Below, piece after piece: positions 23,535 through 34,495 of a DNA stretch of 64,000 nucleotides; the stretch's first letter is position 1, and each line of letters begins with the position of its first letter. The DNA is from Ctena decussata (taxonomy: Eukaryota; Mollusca; Bivalvia; Lucinida; Lucinidae), in assembly GCA_963989385.1 (NCBI GenBank), contig OZ022514.1, positions 26,205,222-26,269,221 on the forward strand, read 5' to 3'. Below the pieces are notes generated by a model, which saw only the letters and a program-made list of their open reading frames with translations, had not been told where the DNA came from and did no database searches. A program made the translations under genes and the position numbers.

Positions 23535-23712
23535 CTGCATGTTTAGTGGTTAACCCAATCATGGTTAATAACTTTGCTTCCCTCTTTAATTTCACGCCGG
23601 TTGTTCGGGCATCAGACTCAATGATTGGCCCGACATAAAGAGAGTAAGTTTAGTTGATTTCGGCCAGAGCTTGCTTTATCTGTTTCTTGGTTATTTCTGG
23701 CAGACCAACCGT
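23535..23712 (+). pseudogene. 3' fragment of the 1-1440 type reverse transcriptase element
   Basis: GGTTAACCCAATCATGGTTAATAACTTTGCTTCCCTCTTTAATT encodes the VVNPI-x-VNNFASLFN block. It continues into GCATCAGACTCAATGATTGGCCCGACATAAAG, matching 1265-1300. This is the best preserved of the three fragments of this end. A mariner-type element begins directly to its right. Confidence 0.65.
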
Positions 23713-23716
23713 ATTA

Positions 23717-25078
23717 TACGAGGGGCATTTCAGAAATAGTGTAAATGAGTCTGCCTTTCCTTGGAATGTTGACCGATTTTTTTTAATGTTTGTTTTAACT
23801 TTTAGGTTTACATATCACCCAATGGCCTTTACTCAAAAAATCTGATTCACTGTTTTTTTCTTCAAAATATGCCTTGAAAATGGTTGTAAGGGTGAGGACA
23901 CTGAGAGGAAACGGAATATTTATGCAAAGACAAATTCATATTTTCTTAACTCTGGGTACAAGCAGTTCTAGATCGATACCTATATTATCTGTTACACTGA
24001 AAATATTCCAATATGAACAGCATTGCATCAGCTTTGCTAAAACATAAGATTTGCAATGCAAAGTAGACTAATCATGGAACAATGCGCATTTCTGGTGATG
24101 TCACTTCCTGTGCTTAATTGAAATGTAAAGTAGCTGTTTAATCTTCGGTTTTGAGGTCAATTTAAGTGAGAGTGAATGTTTGATGACAGATATGAAACAA
24201 AAAATAAATAAAATTTAATTCGTCACGCTTGTTTTCTGTCATAAATAATCTTTTACGGCACTTTATGCTCTTTTGTCAGTGGCCTACATGTTTTTTTTAC
24301 GATAAGTTTCCCCACCTACCCATATATTTCAATGTCAGTATGTCATATAAAATATCAAGTTTTTCAAGTCTTTATGACTGTATGGATTTTGTTTTCAATA
24401 TGTCCTTCTAATTTTTGGCAATAAACAAAATTAAGTATATTTAGCCTGTGTCTTTTTATCAGAAGATCATTTCGTTTTATTGTTTATGTATTTTACATGA
24501 ATTGCTGCTACTTTGCAACTTCCGGCGTGGAGTTTGCACACTTGTCATCCAGTTTCATCAGTGGTTTGATGCCAGTCGTAGCAAAATATAAAGGCCTAAT
24601 CATTTCAGTAATAAAATGTCTGTCATTTGTTTAAATTGGATGCGAATAAGTAAAAAATCACAATTTTTGGTATAATGCATCTATAATATCTTTGACAAAA
24701 AAAATTCATAGCAGAGAAAAAAAATCTCGTTTATGATATTACTGGTGTAGAATCTAGAAACGATTTCTGTACAACTTTCTTATTTTATATCTAAAGGACA
24801 GTATTACGTGTTTCTTCATTAAAATATATCATTTTCTGATTGAGAAAACAGCAAAAGAACACAAAAGACATTCAGTGCAAATGGACAGTTGCCAGTATCC
24901 ACACCCCTATGACGTATAAGCACGTGCTGTCATGCATGAGTAACATGGAAATTCTTTTAACGCTTACCATTCTAAAGCACTTGAATTTACCTTTCCAATG
25001 ATATAAAAAACCACTGCTAAATATTAGCCAATAGACTACCCTGAGATCATTTACATTATTTCTGAAATGCCCCTCGTA
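23717..25078. mobile_element. Mariner-type element, 1.36 kb, 32-bp inverted ends, no transposase seen
   Basis: Both ends, read inward, begin TACGAGGGGCATTTCAGAAA and agree over 32 bp with one mismatch (23717-23748 and 25047-25078). The TACGAGGGGC start and a flanking TA fit mariner elements of the IS630-Tc1-mariner group. The length also equals that of a complete mariner. However, I recognise no transposase motif in any frame inside, so it is non-autonomous or its interior has been replaced. Confidence 0.75.
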
Positions 25079-26575
25079 TGTAATTAATTAAGACACCGAG
25101 TTGCTTTGCGCAAAACTGTTTAGATATTATGTCAACAATTTAATGCTGTCATTAAAGGCTGAAGGTCAGCTAGTAATATTTTTATTTATCAAAAATGCTA
25201 GTTGCAGAAGTTTTTGAGTTCGTTTAAACCTGTCTGCTTTGCTCTGGATGAGGGTAAATTCTCTGTAGTATGGAGACATCTGATATCTACAACTTTTCTT
25301 TGCAGAACGCCGAGTAAAGGGGTACATGCAATTAATAAAGATGCATCTGAAGTGCTGAAGTACAACAACAATAATTAAATTCCACCGCAGAAAGTTGCAT
25401 ACGGATATTTGGTGATAAAATGTGTGTTTATCTGCATATTTTGAGTCATTTAACTGGCAAAAAGTGGGTGGAACATGTTTTTGATATCTCAATTCCTGGT
25501 TCTCCGTCCAGCAATGCAATTTTACCAAAAACCTCACAACCAATGAGACCTTGTGCCTGCACATTGTATTTTTACATTTTATGCAAGTGTGGATCATATT
25601 TATTGCCAACTAAATTACCCAAATAAGGTAAACCCTTCTTACACAAACACAAGGATCTTTTTTTATTTAAAATTGGCCACTCACCGGCATCTACAATGAA
25701 TTTGACTTTATCGTCTTCAAACAAAATTGAAAAAAATCCTGGCAAAACCAAATTACGAATCTTACGAAATTATGAATAATTTAAAAATTTTGATTACCTA
25801 TCAGCTAGTTATTTTGCGCGTAAGATCTTCCTCAAAATTCCAGAAGTACAAAATACGTAAAATTCAATAAAAATCTAATAATAAAATTAAACGAGACAGA
25901 CACTCGAAACTCATTCATTCATTCATTCGTTTAATCGGGCAGACATTCTTAGAAGACTTATCAAAACCCTATGACTTTCGTAGTCTTTTGATTTTACACA
26001 CAACGTACAGAAGGTCAAAATGTAATGCTGAACAATGTAAGAAAGTAACATTTTTACAGGACTAGATATTTGGTCAGAACAATAAAAACAACTTATCAAA
26101 ATGCGTGATTTAATTTCTTTATCGTTTGACATGAGGACAAATATTAATAAACAGAAATAAAGACATGTTATTGTGTGTCAAAGAGGCTAGGGGCAATAAA
26201 TTTTCGTACTTTCCCTATATTACTGAATATTTGATGAGAAATGATAGGGGTTGCCTTTCAGTCCAATTGGACAGGAGTAAATTGAGTTAAAATGCTCTAA
26301 ATCTTATATGCTTGAAAAGCAAAAAAAAAAGTGTTGTTTTTTTAATTATATGAGGACAAATATTCTAAGTTGAATCTAAAACAAGTTTTTGACGGTTCAA
26401 TTAAGTCTGTCCGTTAAACTTCCCTGTAAAACTTCCCTGTAAAATATAATATCATAGCGGTCGCAAAGTAATAGCGCAGCCGGTGCGCGGGAAAAGGTGC
26501 GAATCCAGATACGGTCAAGAAATAGTTGCCCATACATCAAATCTACCTCGGCAATGAGCGACAGTGTAGTGCTAC
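25079..26575. other. Stretch without recognised genes
   Basis: A 147-codon minus-strand open frame (25166-25609) has no domain signature and an ordinary random composition for this AT content. A CATT microsatellite lies at 25913-25928. Nothing else recognised. Confidence 0.4.
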
Positions 26576-26579
26576 CTGG

Positions 26580-26770
26580 CAAACATAGCGGCGTTGCCGA
26601 GTTTGGATCACGGCGTTACGGGTTCGAGTGCCGCAGAAAGCGATATTTTGCCTAACCTTAGCAATACTTTGTTACGCAGACCTTTCATAATCAACCACCT
26701 ATTATCTTGGTATGAATGAATACTGTTGAAAAGGACGTAAACAACCAGCCATCTCCCACCCCTCCTTGTC
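26580..26770 (+). mobile_element. tRNA-derived SINE family S, divergent head
   Basis: GCGGCGTTGCCGAGTTTGGATCA and GGGTTCGAGTGCCGC form a leucine/serine-type tRNA-like head (26588-26636). The 3' part, GAATACTGTTGAAAAGGACGTAAA followed by CAGCCATC, is shared with the family S copy at 48408-48603. The head differs from the GCCCCGGTA type carried by other family S copies. Confidence 0.55.
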
Positions 26771-27085
26771 GTTGTCATAAAACCATTAAATACGTCGCGT
26801 GGGGTAAGGTATGTTAATGACGTCATTGACGTAATTGAGATGTCAGACTTTGAAAAAATCCATTTTCGTTTATCAGTAGCATTCTGAAACCATATAGTAG
26901 ATGTTTAATCAATTTCTGAGACAGGGTCGATTTTGACTTTTCGTGAACATTGTCCTTTTTTTAGGGAAAAGGAAAGAGGAGAGACACTGCCCCTGGTGGA
27001 CCTCAAATTGAATGTAAAACTATCCTTAATTGTGTTGTTATGCTGTACTTGCAACTTAACTACACTGTGTATGAACTTTATGGTG

Positions 27086-27309
27086 GGTAGGGGAGAGTCG
27101 GGTAACTTCGGACAGGCGAGTAAATTCGGACATACAATTGCAAAACAATGAAGATCCAGATGAGACGGCTCATAATGAGCAGTCTCATCAGGATTTTCTC
27201 TGTTTGGCCAGTTAATTTTTGTTTTAGTTCTAAACATCTGACATATAAAGGAAACAATGTCAGTGTCCAAAATTACCCGCTGTCCGAAGTTACCCGACTC
27301 TCCCCTACC
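27086..27309. mobile_element. 224-bp foldback MITE
   Basis: The ends read inward are GGTAGGGGAGAGTCGGGTAA followed by CTTCGGACAG, the same on both sides (27086-27115 and 27280-27309). A second partly conserved block follows (GTAA.TT.GGACA). Length and structure suit a MITE. I could not set the target duplication. Confidence 0.75.
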
Positions 27310-28350
27310 ACTTCCCTCTTACGCAAACTTTCCACTTACTACAAAATCGAGTTGTTGTTTTTTATTACCTTTTTTTGTCTTTTAAATCAGTGAAAGAACA
27401 ATATAGTTATTCATATTATTTAGGCAAGGAGTGATTGGCCTCTTAAAACAAGTACTCATCTGCTTTGTAAATCCGGCCTGTGCTTCAATTACATATTGTG
27501 ATTTTCCGTCCGCCCAATTATTACATGTAGATCTGTTATTTAGCATCCTCGTAAACAGTTAACAAAAGTGCTTAGTAAGGTAGTAAAGAGATAATTTGAC
27601 ACTTCCTTTACACCATCCTTTTTAAAATTGGAATAACTAACCCTTCAGACCACTTCTTAGGGGAAGCAGTCTAAAATAAAATATGTACATAAGAAAATAG
27701 GATTTCAGAACCCATTTAAGAATAACTGCAACCATAAGTCAGGCCCAGCGCCTGCTCTGTTACAAACCCCATGATGCCTAGCGCCTCACAGAATGGCATA
27801 GATAAAAAGTGCTGACCCAGGTCAGGCGCCGTTAAACGAGGCGTCTGATCAGAGTCAACACAGTTTTCAAAAAATACAATTTTTTAAAAATGATAATAAA
27901 AATGGACACCAGGCACCCTAAAATGATGAATAGGCCCAGCCAATTTATAACGATAGAAGAATCCACTATGTATAAATGGCTTAATTTCTTCTTATGAAAC
28001 ATCGGTATCCTTGTTTGTTGGGTGCCTAATCCTGTTATGCAACAGTCCAGTGAAACTTCTGTTTCGCTATGAAATACCCCATCTCACATAGGTAATGACA
28101 TAACAGGGACACAGAACAGCTTTCAAGTTGAAGGTGAATTCTATACAGCAGGGAATAAACGTCTTTAAGCATATGAAGCATATGAAATTTTAAGATGATG
28201 TTGGCTGCGGTTTGTGATTGTGTCATGCCCTTTCCATTATGCAAATGCTCACTATCCTAATATTACTGATCATTTACTATTCGACTACCCTCCCTTCTGC
28301 ATTTATAAGTCCTCTGTGCGGTGCAGTTACCTGAATAAAGTGATAATGTG
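27310..28350. other. Stretch without recognised genes
   Basis: About 1 kb of AT-rich DNA with no coding or repeat signature that I can support. Confidence 0.4.
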
Positions 28351-28904
28351 TGGTATTTTGCAGAACAGAACGGAATAGCAACTAGCCACCTCCGTCCCCA
28401 TGGCTATCCACCATTCTGGTTTCTTAAATTAGTAATTATTGATTATTATTATAATAAATTTGGTTGCTAAATTTTCATATAGAGGATTTTATACGAGTGG
28501 TAATTTCATAATTATGAAATTTAAGAAACGAGCCTTTGGCGAGATTCATAAATTTCATACGAAATGACCACGAGTGTAATATTCTGTTTATCATATGACC
28601 CTTTAAAATGGGATTTTATTGCCTTCAAAATGAACATTCTTTCAGTAAGAAAACGCATTGTTGACACGGACGCTGTCAATGGCGTTACGTGTACGCGCCA
28701 AAGTGTTGTTACACGTGTGATCATACACGATTTTTTGACACGATGTTATCCACTTAATATCAGCGACGTCATATGATAAATTATTTTACAGAACACAATG
28801 TTGTTATTACTTCCGTTTTCAACCTAATACAGTTGCAATGCGATTTTTTCGAGAAATGTCTCTGTTCCGTTCCGTTCAGTTCCGTTCAATTCCGCAAAAT
28901 ACCA
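28351..28904. repeat. Element with short inverted ends and a central hairpin
   Basis: TGGTATTTTGC with GAACGGAA at 28351-28378 recurs inverted at 28863-28904, where the GAACGGAAC block is amplified. Inside, 28491-28577 forms a hairpin with arms CGAGTGGTAATTTCAT and its complement. The two nested inverted structures suggest a small DNA transposon or a nested pair. Confidence 0.45.
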
Positions 28905-29450
28905 ATAGCCCATTTGGCGCATAAGCCACATTACATGTTTTTGTTTTTATGCAGGAAGAGCTTGGTGCCAAGACGTCTTGGTACTGAAGAGTCATGTTGC
29001 TGTAGGTCTTGCTGTCGAAACGTATTGCTTTTCAAACGACTAAGGAACCATCTATCCATTCAGCCATCTATTTTAGAACCGAAACGTCTAGATCCCTAAA
29101 TGTCTTGGTGCCGAAAATCTTGTAAAATTTGGCGCTTATTGCGAAAGTCTGTATACCGATCACTTCAAAGCCGAAACGCCTAAAGTTGTCTAGATATGCT
29201 CTACATAACCTACATTTTCATATCATGCAAGCGTATGAGGGTAGGTTAGTTAAACAAGGTTTGGTCCCCCATTGACTTCTTGTTCTTTCTTTTTTTTAAT
29301 TGTTATGTTCATTATTTGTTCTTTTCCTAAGTTTTTTCCATTTTCTTCCGCTTATTTGTTTCTGCTTTTCAGAGGTACTCAGCCATGAACCTTTAGATGA
29401 GGGCCTTATGTACATTATCATCTATTTAAGGAAACCTTGTAGTCATGAGG
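28905..29450. other. Stretch without recognised genes
   Basis: No repeat partner or coding signature recognised in these 550 bp. Confidence 0.4.
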
Positions 29451-29665
29451 GGCCCGGCAGCTTAGTAGTTTAAGTGCTGGCACGTTGACCTAGCGTTCCC
29501 AGATTCGATACTGATTGAGACAGAAATCGTTTCTGCGATTTTAACAGTATTTAAGTTAGATCAGGACAATAGGAGGCTAATAATGGAAGGCTGTGTACAA
29601 TGAAACCCCTTTTACGAATGAAAAGATTTTTGCCTCAAGCTCAAATCGAACTTGGGACCGCTAGG
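29451..29665. mobile_element. Two family S SINE heads facing outward (inverted pair)
   Basis: A plus-strand tRNA-like head starts at 29453 (GGGCCCGGCAGCTTAGTAGT, with TTCCCAGATTCGATAC). A minus-strand head ends near 29665 (CTCAAATCGAACTTGGGACCGCTAGG). The two halves join within the shared body at about 29560 (AACAGTATTTAAGTT). This differs from a single insertion and needs either a second insertion into the first or a foldback copy. Confidence 0.55.
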
Positions 29666-29794
29666 CCATTCAAAACAATTAATCAATAAAGCATTCATAT
29701 TCGTAAAAGTCTTACTTAAACAGGTAAAAATCAATTTATGAGTAGAAATTTGCGCAAAGGATATTATCATGTAATATGTTTAATGCTTCTGCAG

Positions 29795-30561
29795 GAGACA
29801 GACAGTAGAGAAGAGAAATATATTTTATTTATGATAGACAATCATCTTTGATTAACTGTGACACCAGCGCACCTCAGGCAGGATATTCGAAAACTTGCTA
29901 TTTACCAATTTGTAACATAGTATCCACAAATTTGGTTCCATCAAATAAATACTATTTGTGAAGCCAAAACATCCAATTCAATTGTCCAAGTATCAGAATT
30001 CCAGATAGATTAGATTTTGAGAGATAAATCAGAGATAATTATTCTTATTTGTCAACGAAATCCTATGTTGTGCCCCTCATTAGAAACGAATCGGCGAGAA
30101 AATGAAGAATCTTAACAAAAAAGTCATATGTTTTTATTGAGAACTAAGGAAAAATAATCCATTAAGCATCCTTGTTACCCCTTTTTATCTGGATCGCTGA
30201 TGTATGTTGCGAATTTGAAACTACTAAGCACCGAGGGTGGGTTGCTTTGAAAACTGGATTTATTTCCTGCTATTGGAAAACATCACAGGTATAACAAATA
30301 TACCACATTCTGACCAAATCGGGACAAAAAAAAACAACAAACAAAGAAAAAAAAAAAAAAAAACAGAAAAAAGCAGACACCCTAAAAGCGATCAAGACAG
30401 GCTCAGGCAATATTACCAAGCCGGCGATAACCAAACTGAACATTCGATTATCAAGCTTTCATCAAATCCTGTAACAAAAGTAAGAGCACTGTTGTATGTC
30501 CAGTCGTACTTGTATGGTGAGGCCACAGCTCTGGGTAAGAAACCATAACATGCACAATTCC
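29795..30561. repeat. Dispersed repeat H, interrupted copy, left part
   Basis: Aligns in order with 17600-18143, including the ATCAAATAAAT and CATCCAATTCAAT blocks, TATAACAAATA, the A-rich tract (30326-30366), and TGTAACAAAAGTAAGAGCAC. It stops at ...CCGAGTT, exactly where the 3.7 kb element begins; the right part resumes at 34264. Confidence 0.75.
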
Positions 30562-30566
30562 GAGTT
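30562..30566. repeat. Left target-site duplication GAGTT
   Basis: GAGTT directly precedes the CACTGTG terminus. The same GAGTT follows the right terminus at 34264-34268, and a single GAGTT stands at the matching place in the uninterrupted copy (18144-18148). Confidence 0.85.
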
Positions 30567-30580
30567 CACTGTGTCCATTC

Positions 30581-31073
30581 GTGTACGCCTGTAAATGCGA
30601 GTTGGAGCAGTGTACGCCGAGTTAGAACACCTTCAGAGAATGCTCGCGAACGAGAGGTGAGTGTTTGCCATGTATTTTAACAGCTTAATAAAGTTTGCGT
30701 CCCTCTCTTTTTGACAGTTTTCGTCTTTGACATCATCTACAACCGCAGGTAAATTTTCAAAGCACCACCTCTTGTAATAACACAAGAAACATGGCAAATC
30801 CTTGCAAAACATGTCAAAATATTTACTACTGGTGTTTATGTGTACTAAATGTACGCAAACACTGCCTTCATTTACAAAAAAATATAAAATATAATAAGAA
30901 ATGACCCAACTGTGACCATCAGAGCGAAGTCACGAAATGCTGACCGTAAAACTGAGAGAGCTGTTTGTATTTGTTTGCACCAGGGTTGTTGCCAAAGGAC
31001 ACGCCGAGTTGCAGGACCTGTGCACGCCGAGTTTAATCATTATTGATGTAAGGGTGTACCGCGAGTTGGAGTA
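30581..31073 (+). repeat. Subterminal motif cluster, left side of the 3.7 kb element
   Basis: Variants of GTGTACGCCGAGTTGG occur at 30581, 30610, about 30999 (ACACGCCGAGTTGCAG), 31021 (TGCACGCCGAGTTTAA) and 31054 (GTGTACCGCGAGTTGGAGTA). The first two lie inside the TIR, 29 bp apart. Such arrays are often transposase-binding sites in other DNA transposons; here that is inference. Confidence 0.7.
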
Positions 31074-33170
31074 CTTAAACGTCAAGCTCAAAGACTAATG
31101 ACCAAACATGTACCATGCTCTGTATTTATGAGCCTTATTTGATACAGACCTGACATAAATAACAAATTTTGTATTTGTTGAAAGGAAATCGTTTATCTCT
31201 TCCACTGATAGTCAGAGTCAGTTATGAAACTACATTTTGCGTTTAAGTGCAGAAATACTACGAAAAGACGAAAGGAAAAAAACTGTTCCTGAAGAAAATT
31301 TCGAAGCATCCTAGCTAAAACTAGCAAGCACCAACCATTAACGCTGACTGCATGAGCTGTGAGTAAAAAGGTTGCGTATCACATAGTGCAAAAGCAGTGT
31401 GGCAATTTTTAAAGCTTTATACCCTTAACCGTACGCACAGGCTGATAAGTATGTTATAAGCTGCAGTCCCTTTTGACACAACTCAATGAAAATATCGGTA
31501 TCTAACACCTTAGCACCCAGACCTCTGCCACCTAACCCTTTGGAGCGCCTTTTTCTAGTGGATAATCTTCGCCTTTCATACAAATTGTGGCAGGTTCAAC
31601 TCCAACGGACGGCAATGTCCGATCCATTTTTCCAATAGACCAGAAAATGCACAGCCAGAGCCAGTGTGTTCTGAGCTGAAATAAGTGGCATCAGAGTCGC
31701 AGTTGGTGATTACAGCTCGTCAATGAACGTCGGTGGTAGCGCCCGCCTGATAAAACCGGCAAAACTGTACATGTGCACGCAAAACACACAACACACACTG
31801 AGTCAATGTTCCTGATATGGTTTTGTAACCAGGAGCTGTGGTCTCCTTAAAGCAAGAAGAATGGGCATAGTAAAACAAACAACGTGATCACTCCTTCAAG
31901 CCCAGTAAGAAGCGTAAACTTTAAGCGGATGCAGTCTCTACTTTAAGGGCTTTGCCTTTCTGCGCATGTATATTCGGACACAATTTTAACACCACTCCAC
32001 ATGCCTGCAACATAATTCTATCTGTGAGCCTCCCCGTTAACATACATGTATTTATCTTCTGTACAGACGTACGGACAATTACTTTCTACGAAAATATGCG
32101 GAGATACGAAAGTTTGGACGGACACAAAAATAACAGGGAAAGGCAACTAGATTTTTTCTAGCGTTGCTTTTGAAGAATTGAGAGACCAGAGTGGCCAGAC
32201 CTGGAGTAAAGCAAAGTAAATGTGCAACTATTCGCATACATGTATCCAGCCATCTGATTTAGGGAAGCGTACAGAGTAATGTGTCTGCCTATAAAGAGCG
32301 ATGAAGAGAGATTTCAAAGCTATTTCAACCAGAAAAGAGTCTTACGACAGAGTCAACAAATCATACTCCTTTTCCTTAGCATAACAGTAACTTTCATTTT
32401 CTATAGAAAAAGATACTTTGCTTTGGTGAATGATTACGCTTTCAGTTGAAGAAACCTGTCATTTTCATTCTTTCCGTCCTTTTAAATTCTTGAAAAGAAG
32501 AATTGCTGCCCAAGCAGCATAGTACTTCCTTTAAGAGAAGAGTCCCATTTCGGAAGTTCTTTTTATGAGGAAGTCACAACAGTTGTTTCCCTTTGTACAA
32601 TGATAAATACAATTACCTTATGGTACACTTTCAGGGGAAGCAAGTCTGCCTCCATTATCAACATGGGTCAACTTTTAAAAGAAAGAATTTGCTCCGATCG
32701 TAGCATTTTTTTCTTTCTTTAAGAGTAGAGCACAGTTGAGAAATGCTTCATGATCTGGGATTACAAACAGGAAGTCGCGAAAGTAACTTCCCTATACATG
32801 TATTTAAATGACGAAAAAACAGTGTAACCAGACGCCTTAAAGTCCAGTTGCATTAAGCTATTGACATACGCTAAGCAGCAAGAAAATCAGAATCGTTACT
32901 TTGCAATTCAAATACAGTTTGTATATACAGCTGTAAAGGGATCAGAGTCTGAACGTACTACATAAATACACAAGTTGCGCTAAGTCTGCGCTGTTGTTCA
33001 TACTGTAATATGGCACATGTTGATTTCCATGCCTCTATATACGGACACAGATGGAGTGATGGTAGGGTGACTTACGACCTTACGTCATTTTTAACAGTAT
33101 TAATCGTATCAGGACCATGGGATGATGATAATGAAGAAAAGCTGTGTGAAATCGAACCCTGCATCGAACC

Positions 33171-33235
33171 AGGGAGGTCTAGCTCAGCAGGTCAGCGCAT
33201 AGCTTTCTAAGCTACCTGGGTTTCTACGGATACAC
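33171..33235 (+). mobile_element. tRNA-like SINE head nested in the 3.7 kb element
   Basis: GGTCTAGCTCAGCAGGTCAG is a near-perfect A-box/D-arm. It is followed by an anticodon arm with loop TTTCTAA (arginine-type TCT). The T-arm is degenerate (GGGTTTCTACGG) and no acceptor stem closes, so this is a SINE head and not a tRNA gene. Confidence 0.5.
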
Positions 33236-33720
33236 CGTTCTGCGTAAAACGGGCGGAGGAGTAAAATATAAGGGAGAGTATTATGTACAAACTGTTAGAT
33301 AACTGTGTTTAAAATGTAAAGATTAGAATATACTTTTCCATCTGTCAACAGATAAAGTGATTCTTCGAACTGAAAGTTCATCCGTCGAATGGTATTAGCA
33401 ACCGTGATCTAATATAGCTCTCGGAAAACATTTGTTCTGAATGAACAGTATTAACATTGGCAGGCAAACTCATCATAACTTCATAACTGAAAGACAAACA
33501 AAATGTGGATCCTTAAATATTTACATTATTCTCAGTCATTCTGTTGAATTTACTAACAGAATGATTTTTCATACAAGCAATCGGACAGCCAACAACAACT
33601 GACTGACTTTGGTATTTTTGACACTATCAGTACAAAGCAATGTCAAGAAATGCTCAGCTAGACAGCTGCAACTAAATTAAGTGTCATTTTTTTCTTCAAA
33701 AACTCGCACAGAGCAGTACG

Positions 33721-33831
33721 TTACTCCAACTAGGCGTACACCTTTATTGACAAAAAAGCTTAAACTCGCCGTACATGGGTTCTCCAACTCGCCGTATTTT
33801 CGTTAATTATGTATTTGCAACTCGGCGTGCA
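33721..33831 (-). repeat. Subterminal motif cluster, right side of the 3.7 kb element
   Basis: Four inverted copies of the motif: CTCCAACTAGGCGTACACC (33724), AACTCGCCGTAC (33763), CTCCAACTCGCCGTA (33782) and TGCAACTCGGCGTGCA (33816). They mirror the left cluster in type and in rough distance from the end, giving a second, looser layer of inverted symmetry inside the TIRs. Confidence 0.7.
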
Positions 33832-34263
33832 GTTCAAACCATTACAGCTTGCCTACAAATGATTTCTATATTCAAAACGGACAGGTTTCGACCGATTTAT
33901 CTGTAACAATAGCTTCAATATATACCTGCCTAACTAATAAGGGACCTTTCAATCAAAAGATACAATGTATTTGTAAATAAATACTGACTTCTTTTTCCGT
34001 AAAGGCACTCTCACTTGAAAGGATGTACTGGTTTGGTTAAATATTCTGTAAATTGAACATTGCATTCACGTGAAAATATATCAGTCTGAAAGCTTATTCA
34101 GTTACAGATACACTCATACTAGTTTATTACTTTTAGATGATGAAAAGCCTTGATAAATTAACTTACTTTAAAGCCCTGATTTCATTTCCAATTCTTGTTT
34201 TCTTCTAACTCGGCGTACACTGCTCCAACTCGCATTTATAGGCGTACACGAATGGACACAGTG

Positions 34264-34495
34264 GAGTTGTGCATGCACATGTCCAGTTTCAGTAGCTTGG
34301 TTAGGCGGGTGACATACATCTGAGAGTACACTGTGTGCAGATTCCTGGACGGTAGGATTGAAAAAATAGATCTGACATGTGCCACCCATGGGAGTCGAAC
34401 TCACGATCACCTAATACACAATTTAGTATGTCATTTTCTCCGCCTCAATGTCTTCCTTACGAGCCAGTATACATACACGATCTGAGTTTATTCAA
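34264..34495. repeat. Right target duplication and right part of dispersed repeat H
   Basis: Begins GAGTTGTGCATGCACATGT and continues in line with 18144-18392, including ATAGATC, CATGGGAGTCGAACTC (a reverse B-box-like block) and TACATACACGATCTG. Confidence 0.75.

Larger units (their letters stand above)
30567..34263. mobile_element. 3.7 kb DNA transposon, CACTGTG termini, 61-bp TIRs, 5-bp target duplication
   Basis: The inverted ends at 30567-30627 and 34203-34263 agree at 60 of 61 positions. Both start CACTGTGTCCATTCGTGTAC. The insertion duplicates GAGTT. A CAC-starting heptamer of the CAC-N-GTG type with a 5-bp target duplication is the combination known for Transib and RAG-like transposons (ProtoRAG ends are CACTATG; V(D)J signals are CACAGTG). 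Some 5-bp-duplicating hAT relatives are the main alternative. No A-rich nonamer stands 12 or 23 bp from the heptamer. The interior shows no transposase in any frame, so this copy would be non-autonomous. Subterminal repeats of a CGCCGAGTT-type motif flank both ends. Confidence 0.85.

Noticed and set aside
25166..25609. 147-codon open frame on the minus strand
   Set aside because: No domain, signal peptide, splice context or repeat relation; composition is that of random AT-rich DNA.
30567..30605. Full V(D)J-type recombination signal (heptamer, spacer, nonamer)
   Set aside because: The heptamer-like CACTGTG is present, but no A-rich nonamer is found at 12 or 23 bp spacing on either end.
33171..33235. 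Functional tRNA-Arg gene
   Set aside because: The D and anticodon arms look good, but the T arm is degenerate and no acceptor stem closes.
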